Assembly (NCBI GenBank): GCA_903864375.1
Contig: CAIPFS010000426.1
Coordinates: forward strand, 1-34,267
Source: an uncultured Verrucomicrobiota bacterium
GTDB taxonomy: Bacteria > Verrucomicrobiota > Verrucomicrobiia > Limisphaerales > UBA9464
Length of the DNA: 34,267 nucleotides
Direction of reading: 5' to 3'
Shown here: positions 1-9,300 of the stretch, piece by piece
How positions within the stretch are numbered: position 1 is the first letter of the stretch
Layout: each line of letters opens with the position of its first letter
Notes under the pieces: generated by a model
Told to the model about the DNA's origin: nothing
Databases searched by the model: none
What the model saw: the letters and a program-made list of their open reading frames with translations, nothing else
Position numbers and translations under genes: made by a program

Positions 1-186
1 CATGAAAGCGGATCCAATCAGTCCCAATTCGGATTTGGTGAAATGAAAGTGCCGTTCCAGCTCAGGGAAAACGGCGGACACCCCCTGCCGGTCCGCATAG
101 TTGAAGAAGCAGACCCACCAGAGCATGAAGACGACCCACCATTTGTAACGGGATCGCTCCTGAATGGCAGACGGCTTGGGAAACAC
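1..186 (-). CDS. MFS transporter, N-terminal part (gene continues beyond the left window edge)
   Basis: Not in the ORF track because it runs off the window. Reverse-strand reading gives (GTG)FPKPSAIQERSRYKWWVVFMLWWVCFFNYADRQGVSAVFPELERHFHFTKSELGLIGSAFM: a first TM helix and the FNYADRQ-type motif of MFS sugar/organic acid transporters. In-frame stop upstream at 244-246; GTG at 184-186 is the plausible start. Confidence 0.75.
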   Translation of the reverse strand, partial: MFPKPSAIQERSRYKWWVVFMLWWVCFFNYADRQGVSAVFPELERHFHFTKSELGLIGSAFM

Positions 187-258
187 GCCGCAGTGAACCG
201 GGAGCGTTTGGACGCTGCAAGAGGAATGCTCTCCGGGAGCCGACTACCTCGCCGCAGC

Positions 259-339
259 GCCGACATTCCTGTCGGCTGGGCTGGACCCTGTCCCAAGGCT
301 ACCCGACTGGTCGACGGCACGGCAGGTTTGAAGACCTGC
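259..339. repeat. Intergenic element with two perfect inverted repeats (probable dispersed repeat)
   Basis: GCCGACA-TTCC-TGTCGGC at 259-276 and GCAGGT-TTGAAG-ACCTGC at 322-339, between the Gfo/Idh/MocA gene and the MFS gene. Confidence 0.55.
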
Positions 340-391
340 GCTACGTTGCGCGGCTGCAGGTCTTCCGGGGAGGAAGCAAAGCGTTCCGGCC

Positions 392-1561
392 TCAATGCTT
401 CAATTTCACCCACTGGCGGCTGGCCGATGACTCTTCAATCGCTGCCAGCACCTCTTCGTTGCGCAACCCGTCCTCGAAGGTCGGTTGGACACTGTGTCCT
501 GAAACGATGGCGCTGACGAAATCGGCGAACGTGTTCACAAAGGTATGTTCATAGCCGATGATATGACCACCGGGCCACCAGGCTTTCAGGTACGGATGAA
601 CGCTGCCATCGGTGATCAGGATGTCGTGGAACCCCTGGGTTCCCTGGGGATCCCCGGCATTGAAGTACTTGAGCCGGTTCATGTCCTCAAAATCAAAACT
701 CAATGATCCCTTGCTGCCGTTGATTTCAAACGTGATGTGATTCTTGCGACCGTGAGCGAAGCGAGTGGCTTCCAGGTTGGCAAAGGCCCCGTTCTTAAAA
801 CGGCCAATCCAGGAGACGGCGTCGTCCACGGTGACCTCACCCATTTGCTGCGACGCGGAGGCCCCGAGGCCGGATCCGGTGGCCGCCAGGAGCGGGCGGT
901 GTTTGACGAAGGTTTCCATCATTCCACAAACCTCATCCAATTCCCCGATCAGATACCGTCCAATATCAATGATGTGAGCATTGATGTCGCCGTGGGTGCC
1001 TGAGCCGGCGATTTCCTTTTGCAGTCGCCAGACGAGCGGAAAATTGGGATCGGCAATCCAGTCCTGGGCGTAGCGGGCGCGATAGTGGAAAATGCGGTCG
1101 CCCAATTCACCCCGCTCAATCATCTGTTTGGCAAAAGCGACCGCCGGTATGCGGCGGTAGTTGTGGCAGACCATGTTGACGACCCCGGCCTTTTTGACGG
1201 CGGCAACCATGGCCTCGGCCTCGGCAACACTCTTGGCCAGCGGTTTTTCACAAAGAACCGCTTTTCCCGCCTGCGCGGCAGCAATGGCGATTTCGGCGTG
1301 GGTATCGTTCGGCGTGGTGATGTCAATGATGTCAATCGACGGGTCCTCAACGACCTGCCGCCAGTCGGTTGCCGCCTTCTGCCATCCAAAAGTTTCTCGC
1401 GCCTTTTCGACGGCGGCTGCATTGCGCCCGCAAATGGTCCCCAACTCCACCTTTGCCGCCAATTCGGGGAAAAACGGGTTGACCTGTCGCCAGGCGTTGG
1501 AGTGCGCCTTGCCCATGAAATTGTAACCGATCATGCCGACCCGGAGGTGCTTGGTAGCCAT
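392..1561 (-). CDS. Gfo/Idh/MocA family NAD(P)-dependent oxidoreductase
   Basis: MATKHLRVGMIGYNFMGKAHSNAW Rossmann start, CEKPLAKSVAEAEAM (EKP motif), GSGTHGDINAHIIDIGRYLIGE. Start placed at the ATG at 1561 rather than the longer ORF start at 1609. Confidence 0.93.
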   Translation of the reverse strand: MATKHLRVGMIGYNFMGKAHSNAWRQVNPFFPELAAKVELGTICGRNAAAVEKARETFGWQKAATDWRQVVEDPSIDIIDITTPNDTHAEIAIAAAQAGKAVLCEKPLAKSVAEAEAMVAAVKKAGVVNMVCHNYRRIPAVAFAKQMIERGELGDRIFHYRARYAQDWIADPNFPLVWRLQKEIAGSGTHGDINAHIIDIGRYLIGELDEVCGMMETFVKHRPLLAATGSGLGASASQQMGEVTVDDAVSWIGRFKNGAFANLEATRFAHGRKNHITFEINGSKGSLSFDFEDMNRLKYFNAGDPQGTQGFHDILITDGSVHPYLKAWWPGGHIIGYEHTFVNTFADFVSAIVSGHSVQPTFEDGLRNEEVLAAIEESSASRQWVKLKH

Positions 1562-1758
1562 AGAAAGCGAGTGCGATGCGTTGACTGTGTTGACCTTGGA
1601 ACCGGGCAAATCCTAGCCGCCCCCGGGCGGACCGGTCAACGGGCACGTCAATTTCGACCTCCCGATAATTGTTTGAAGGCAAACGGCTCCATTGATTATG
1701 CTGGGGTCGGTGGTGTTCTCGTCGGCCGCGCCGGCGCCGGGTTCCACCTTCCTTTTCC

Positions 1759-2118
1759 ATGCGCATTCATCTGCTCAAATCCAAACTTCATCGTGCGACT
1801 GTCACGGGGGCTTCCCTGGACTACGAAGGCAGCCTGACCATTGCGGAGGACCTGATGAAGCAGGCGGGGTTTCATCCCTACGAGCGTATTTTGTGCAGCA
1901 ACCTGGCCAATGGTGCGCGATGGGAGACCTACGTGATCGTTGGTCCCAGCGGCTCCGGGGTGATTGAACTCAATGGGGCGGTGGCCCGACTGGGCCAGCC
2001 GGGTGATCGCCTGACCATCATGGCCTTCGCTGAGTTGGACGCATCAGAAGCCGCTGGCTGGAAGCCCGGCGTCGTTCTCCTGGGACCCGGAAACCGCCCG
2101 GTCCCAACCCAGCCCTAG
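1759..2118 (+). CDS. panD: Aspartate 1-decarboxylase
   Basis: MRIHLLKSKLHRATVTGASLDYEGSLTIAEDLM, NGARWETYVI. The Gly24-Ser25 self-cleavage site is in the canonical position. Confidence 0.94.
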   Translation: MRIHLLKSKLHRATVTGASLDYEGSLTIAEDLMKQAGFHPYERILCSNLANGARWETYVIVGPSGSGVIELNGAVARLGQPGDRLTIMAFAELDASEAAGWKPGVVLLGPGNRPVPTQP

Positions 2119-2175
2119 TAATGGGATCCGGGTTCGTCTTCTTTCCTCCCCGAAATCGTTTCCGATCTGTCCGTC

Positions 2176-3216
2176 ATGCCATCCTTTACTGCTGCTCAAA
2201 TCGCTGAAAAGTTGGGAGCCCGGGTCCTCGGGGATCCCGACCTCCGGCTCTCTGGTTTTGCTCCCGCCGATTCGGCCCAGGCGGGCGACCTGACCTTCGC
2301 AGAAAACGAGGCCTATTTTGAGCGTGCGGCACAGAGTGCCGCCTCCGCGATCCTTGTGTCCGAGGACTTTCCCCGAGGGCATCAGACTCTGATCCGGGTG
2401 GCTCAGGCCCGGGTGGCCTTCGCCCAGGTCCTGCCCCTCTTTTTCCCTGAACCTGCATTCACTCCCGGCATCCATCCGACGGCGGTGATTGCCCCATCGG
2501 CGGTCATCGATCCCACGGTTCACGTGGGTCCGCATTGTGTGGTGGGAGAACGTGTTCGCCTGGGGCCTGGTGTGGTCCTTCAAGGCGGCGACGACATCGG
2601 GGAGGATTGTGTTCTGGGGGAGGCAACCCGTCTTTTCCCGCGGGTCACATTGTATCCCAGGACGCACTGTGGAGCCCGAGTCCGGTTGCATGCCGGGGTG
2701 GTCATCGGTTCTGACGGATTCGGCTACGTCTTTGATCAGGGCGCCCACCGAAAGGTCCCACAGGTGGGTCATGTCATTCTGCAGGACGATGTCGAAGTCG
2801 GAGCCAACACCACCATCGACCGGGCAGCCCTTGGAGCGACGGTGATCGGCCGGGGAACCAAGATTGATAATCTGGTGCAGATCGGCCACAACGTCACCAT
2901 TGGGGACCATGGCATTATTGTCTCCCAGGTGGGCATTGCCGGCAGTACCAAGATTGGGGCCTACACCACCATTGCCGGCCAGGCGGGAATCGCGGGACAC
3001 CTCCGCATTGGTGACCGGGTGACCATCGCCGCCAAGGCAGGTGTGATGCATCACATTCCCGAGGGACAAAAATGGCTGGGGGCACCGGCCCAACCTGACC
3101 GGATCGCGAAGCGCAAGATGCTGGCGATGGAACGCCTGCCCGAACTGTTGCGGCGGGTGAGCGATTTGGAGCGCCGATTGGGCATCCAATCCGAGGAACC
3201 CGCCTCCGACGGCTAA
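2176..3216 (+). CDS. lpxD: UDP-3-O-(3-hydroxyacyl)glucosamine N-acyltransferase
   Basis: N-terminal uridine-binding domain followed by left-handed beta-helix hexapeptide repeats (IHPTAVIAPSAVIDPTVHVGPHCVVGE; VIGSDGFGYVFDQGAHRKVPQVGHVILQDDVEVGANTTIDRAALGATVIGRGTKIDNLVQIGHNV). Confidence 0.96.
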   Translation: MPSFTAAQIAEKLGARVLGDPDLRLSGFAPADSAQAGDLTFAENEAYFERAAQSAASAILVSEDFPRGHQTLIRVAQARVAFAQVLPLFFPEPAFTPGIHPTAVIAPSAVIDPTVHVGPHCVVGERVRLGPGVVLQGGDDIGEDCVLGEATRLFPRVTLYPRTHCGARVRLHAGVVIGSDGFGYVFDQGAHRKVPQVGHVILQDDVEVGANTTIDRAALGATVIGRGTKIDNLVQIGHNVTIGDHGIIVSQVGIAGSTKIGAYTTIAGQAGIAGHLRIGDRVTIAAKAGVMHHIPEGQKWLGAPAQPDRIAKRKMLAMERLPELLRRVSDLERRLGIQSEEPASDG

Positions 3217-3384
3217 TCATCGGACGTCACGGCGTCCAAAACGACGCGCGGGCGTCCCAACGACAGTCGACTCCCACGGCCAGGGATTGCCATTACCCAA
3301 AAATAGGACGATGGCAACCTTCGAGGCTGGCGCAGGAGACCCTGCCGCTTGCGACCAAAGTTTGAGCGGAGCGATACCATCGGA

Positions 3385-6300
3385 TTACTCAGCGAGAACC
3401 CGATAATAAATCTGGGCCGCCCGGAAATGGGATGGGCCAAGGGTCAGAGTTGATCCGTTGCCCAGGAAAATGAACGAATCTCCCGTCCAGTCCCCCTGAA
3501 GTAAGTTCGTTCGACTTTGGAGGCGATACCTGGCACCGACAACGGACGGAAACTGGATCGAGAAGGTTCCATCCGGATTCCGAACGACCGTGGTTGTGGT
3601 CGCCGGGGGCGCGTCATCGTTTTGAATGGTGAGGACGGGATCCGATGACACCAAAGCAGCCGGAGACGCATCCCATAGCTGAAGCACCAAGGTTTCGTCC
3701 GGCTCAATGAGGGTGTCACCAACGATGGGCACATGGATATAATTCACCTGCTGGCCCGGAGCGAAGACAAGTCGTCCCGAGACCGGCAGGTAGTCGGTGA
3801 CCGCAGATGCGGTTGCCGCCGCTGTTTGATAGTTGAATGCCACCGGAACATCCGCGGGGGAGGTCAATTGAACTGGAATACGAGCATCCGTAAGACCGGA
3901 ATTTCCCTCTTTGATCGAAAGACTCCGCACGATAAGGGTGGGTGCCGGCACTCCGTTGGTTATCGTGACCAGCGCAGAGGTGCGCGTGGCAGGTATCGGA
4001 CTTTTCTCCACCGCGAGGCGAAAATGTTGTGTCGGAACGATTCGATAGGAGGGGGCTATGATATTAACGAAAGCAAAGGCATTTCCCTGACGGAAATGCG
4101 CGGTGAAGTTCGTGTGCAATAGAGTTCCCGGACGCACATCCAGGGGATTGATGACAAATGCCACGTCGAGATCAGCGGGTGCCGGTTTCGAAATCGCAAA
4201 AGCAGTCGCCTGACCGTCGTTTCTTGCGAAAAAGTCATCCAGCAGGAGGACCAGCGGAAGGTCTGCCTCCGTGGTCCAGCGGAGGTCGACCGTATTGTTA
4301 CTGGAATCTGGGTCCGGCGTGTCGGATTCAATGGCCAGGTGGATCCATTGCGGACCCGCAGCCTTGGGGGCAAAGGTCAGCGATATCGGGGTGGATTGGG
4401 TGATATCGCCCAAGGGGAGTGTCCAACTGGAATTGGTGGACGACGGCATCACCGCCTGTAAACCCGGGCCGAATTCAGCCCGGATTCGGGAGTTTTCGGC
4501 GGTCCAATCCCCTTGCTTGTTGATCTGGACCGTGACCGTCGAAAGACCATTCGTGTCTGCGGCGCTTTCGGTGTGGGTGGCTGTCAGACCGATATCGACC
4601 ATGGGAGCTCCGGGAGGTTTCAGCCACCCCCCATTCTTGCCGACCAACAAAACGCCTCGATTCCCGCTGGAAACCATATTACCGAAAAACCCCGTGCCAC
4701 CCCGTGTTTGCCAGCGAAGGTTTCTGCGGGCAGCGTCGTAAGCCCCAAAAATGGAGTCGCCGTCATCGGTTTGAACAGCGGTATAAGCCAGTCCATCGAC
4801 AAAACCTGTCGCAATCCACGGCACTGGAATGAGCGGATGCCCTGGAACATCAACAGCAATGGCGTTATCGCGCCGATGGAACAACAGACCACTTTCAAAA
4901 ACGAATACTCCATCGGAAGTGGCATGATCCCCATCGAGATTTTGCACCAGCGAAAGCCCTCCGGGTTCGAGACGTAATTCCCTCAGTTGGCCGCCTGTGG
5001 CGACAAAGATTCGTCGATCGGAACTGATGGTTAATCGTAACGGAGACCCGGACCACGCCAGTCCATCCTGATAGGAATCGCCAAGAACGGTTCCATGGGA
5101 GTAAACCAGGACGGTGGGTTGTCCACTGACGTTTAATCCAAAGGCAACCGCTGTGTCGGGATCACCGGGGACCGGCCGCAGCACACTTAAACTGTATCCG
5201 AACAAATTGGTTCGGTATTCCATCCGGCCGGACTCCAGGGATAATCGGGCGGATTCACCGGAGTTTAAGTTAGCCCACACGTAACGTCCGTCATCGGTGG
5301 TTGATACGTTATTCTGAGCATCGCGGAAGGGGATGCGTCCGACTGGCTCAAGGGAGTCGGCATCCAGGAAAACAATGCTACCCGAACCCCACCCCATCCA
5401 TTGCCTTCTTGGCGCTGACCATTCGATTTGGTCAAAGCTCAAATCAATATGCGGTTCCCCGGATTGCCCCGGAGGGGGCGGTACAAAGATGAAGCCTGCA
5501 GGAAAGGCCTGGTCCAGGTCTGGATTATAATTGGGGGATCCAGATCGGACGGTCATGGGAAAAACACCCGGCCTGAGAACCTGAAATGTGACATGAAAGG
5601 AAACACTCTCCGCCGGATTCAACAGGGTGGTCGGCAAGTGAACCATGGAATCATCACAACATTGAGCATCCAATGATCCCAGATCGGTCGAGATCGGTGC
5701 AAGACCATCCACCTTTGAGAAGGCTGGAAGCAGGTTGTAAAACGGTCGCGACCCGATGTTGGTGATTGAACAATCCACGACGACCCAATCACCGACGGCA
5801 GCTCGAGGAGGAATATGCAGGCCGAAGCTCAATATCTGATTGGTGTCAAAATCAAATAATTGATAAGGATAAATGGAATTGTTGCCAGGGTTTGGATCGT
5901 TCGCTCCGCTGCCCACCGAGACGCTGAAATTGTAACCGGAACCTCCGCCCTGGGAAATCGTCTTCTCCAACGGGATCGTCAGGCTGCCACCGGCTGGAAG
6001 AGTTCCAAGCGAGAGTTGCAGGAGTTGGCTGTTCCGGTAGACCGGCAGACCAAAGGTCCCGTCAATTCCCTGAAGGGTCAACTTTGTCATGGGAGCCGGA
6101 TCCGGGCCAAGGTTGGTGACCGTCAAGCTGGCCAGGTAGGGTTCATTGTAATAGGCCTCCGGACTCGGATTAAACGTTACCGCCACATCGGATGTTCCTG
6201 TCGGTATGACTCCCGATGCAGCGATCAGGAGTCCACCGGCACTGTTGAGGATGGCAACCCCGTTGGTTCCCCAGCGCACCGCTTCCGCGACGGGACCGAA

Positions 6301-9300
6301 TCCATCCAGGCCCGGGACGATATCCCAGGCCACGGGTGCCCCCCGTTGGGAGTAATAGTCATCATAGTCAAACCGTTGGAGTTGATTTCCGACAATCATG
6401 TACCCCCAGGGTGGAGGTGCGGGAATGTTGAACCCACCATTGGCAATACCGACGATCCGTCCACTCGGACGGTCAAAGGCAACCTGCCGGAAGAACAGTC
6501 GTTGTCCCTCTGCCTTGAAGGAAAACGAGTTGTCGGGCAGACCAATCACGCTGCTGTCCGCTCGCGCCAGATTCCCCGGCACCAGTGGGAATCGAATGCC
6601 CAGGCCTGGCGAGACGGTCCATAAATCGTTTCCTATGATTCCAACGCTCCGATGGGGCGTCGCGCGCAATGGAAAACCCTGGACCTGGTTCGTTCCATCG
6701 TAGATGAGCAATCCGTCGTAAGTGGCTACCACCAATCGCTCGCGGGCTTCCGGCAAGACCAGCAGGTCGGTCACGCCCCCGGATGGGACGGAAAAGTCGA
6801 GGCGAACCGAATCGGAGGCGAAATCCCATTGGACGATGCGGGAATCGCCCAAACTGACAAAGAGGTGTTGACCGTCCCGATTGAGCGCGAGGTTTTGAGG
6901 TTCCACCCCGACCGCCAGGGTTCGAACGACCGAGCCACGGACAGGATCAATGACAGCCACTCCCGGTGAACCCGACTCGGCACCTGCTGTGACATACAAT
7001 GTATCGGAATCGGGGCTTTTTAAGAGATGGCGGGCCGCCAGGGGCAAATAGGACGCCGGCCCGAAACCGGACGGAGTGGAGGACGTGACCGACGTGCGAA
7101 AGGTGATTTGGTTGTTCGCTGGGAGCGGGTCGCGGGCCGGTGAAGAAACCGTTGCACCATTCGTGTAGAGTCCAATCTGATAAAAAGAGTGTGAATTGGT
7201 GATGGTGACCGATTGACCTGGGGGCAGGGTTCCAAGACTCACGGGACTTTCCAGGTCGAGCTGGAATTGAACCTGCCGCGCGGTTGCTGGTCCATGATTG
7301 GTCACGGTGAAATGCCAGGCAACAGCAGGTGGGTTCGGACCCACGCCATGGATGGGAACAGTCCCCGGGGTGTCAGCGGTCAGTTCAAGGTCAGCTCCCC
7401 CGACTGCGATAAGTGGTGATTCAAACAATTGCAGCTGTCGGTCACTCCGGGAGAGCAATGCCGAACCCCGGCTGCCCCATCGGACGAGTCGGTCGGAATC
7501 ATTTTCGGTTGATCCGAATGTCGGCAATTGATGACGGCCAATCTGTGCCCTGGAAGTGAGATCATGGAGGATGACTTCCTGTGAAGCGTAAACGAATTCG
7601 ACCACGCCGAGGTCTGGCATGGGCAAGGCCAGACTCTTTCCCGGGTAACCCGACGGGTCGAATCCGGGCATGTCCGTCAGGTTCACAGGATCAAATGCAG
7701 AGCCATTCCCTACGAGGAGCCGGTCTGTCAACAGCACCGGGTGAAACAGGTACGCCAGGGGAGCACTTAACAGATCCCGGGTGGCCACGATGCTTAGTCG
7801 ATTCTGGTCAAAGGCAATTCGCTGGATGACCTTCGAGACGGTGATGTAGAATTCGCCTGGAGAATAGCCCGGGATGATATTGGCTCCAAATCCCCCCATA
7901 TCCACCTTTGGACCATCCGTCGCATGCAATCCGTCCACCCAACCCACCAGATGTTTGGGAAGCATGGAATTTGGATCGACCGGAAAGACCAGGGCGGCCA
8001 CGGATTCAGTCGAACCGGGGCCAATCGCCAGATCCACGGCATGCCACACTCCCGTGTTGGTTGAGATGGAGACCGAGCGGTCCTGGCTCCAGCTGTTCAA
8101 ATTGATCTGCAGCAGCAGGTCTGCGTCTGCAGCGATCCAAGCCACTGAACCATCGTCAGAAACCGCCAATCGAGATGCGGGTGTGGACAATGGAAGGCGG
8201 CGAAGAAAGGTTCCCGTGGCAGGGTCCAATTCGACGAGGACTGATTGGTTTGTAACCGCATTGGTGACGGTTTCAATCAAGAGGAGGCTGGAGTGACCGT
8301 TCCAATGGGCGACATCGCTGATGATGCCGGGAACGATGCGACCAGAAAGGAGGTCGAATTCTGCGGTCTGGTGAAGTCCTGCGGCATCAAGTTCGAGTTG
8401 AGCGGAGAGCGCTTCACCCTTCAGGGTGATCGTGCCGTTGAATTGACCGTTGGTGAGAGCGATTTGCGGGGCTGAAACCGATACTTCGGAACCGTCGGGT
8501 GCCGGACGAATCGACAATTGACCGATCAGGTTGGTCAACTGAACGGAGCCACAGCGGTCTGAGGCCCAGGCGATCAGCGGGGCTGGATCCCCTGCATAGA
8601 GACTCGACGGGAAAGTCATTCCCAACGCGTCCACAGAAATTTCGCGGTCGTGGAGCAGGATGGCCTGATAGGTCGATGATCCCGGACTGGGGAATTCGAT
8701 CAACAGATGGGCTTGAAGTCCGCAGTCTTTGACGTGGTTATCGGAGCCGGTGATGGGGAATTCGACCACCCGTTCGCCTGCTGGAAGTCGGATGGAATTC
8801 GGCACAATCACCCGGCTGCTGGTGGAAGACATGGTGACGTCCACATCGACCTGGCGGGGGTTGGCAGCGGTGATGCGTCCGGTCTTGGTTTCGCCTTCAA
8901 ACAAATCGGTGGGGAGGTCGTAGGTGGCCGTCGTCGATTCATCCTCACGAACCACGACGGAGAGCATCGCCGGTTTCCAATTCGAAGTTTGAGCTGTGAT
9001 GGAATCGGGTATGGCTCCGTTGTCGACAACCTGATTATCGGTGATCCAAATCGGGAATTGCGCCGAGGTTGCTCCTGACGGAACCGTGACCGAATCTGGA
9101 ACCTGTACGCGCCCCGACGAGGTTAATCTGATTTCAACTGCATGACGAGCTGGTCCGGGCAGATAGACTGTCCCGGCCTGAGGGTTCAAGCCCGCATTTT
9201 CGTAGGTCGGTACCAGCCGTGGAAGAACCAGCATCGCGGACTCGTTGTCGTCATTGTACAAAGTAAAACTGCCGGAGGAGAAATGGGGTGCCGACGCCGT

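Noticed and set aside
43-516. 157-aa plus-strand ORF and its 131-aa antisense partner (18-413)
   Set aside because: They straddle the MFS start, the two-hairpin intergenic element and the Gfo/Idh/MocA 3-prime end. The true MFS reading frame explains positions 1-186.
1610-1758. GC-rich inverted repeat CCGCC-CCCG-GGCGG between the Gfo gene and panD as a regulatory element
   Set aside because: Short, and in a divergent spacer where GC-rich palindromes are expected by chance; no riboswitch-like architecture visible.
2044-3189. 381-aa minus-strand ORF
   Set aside because: Shadow ORF antisense to the clear lpxD gene; no recognisable protein features.
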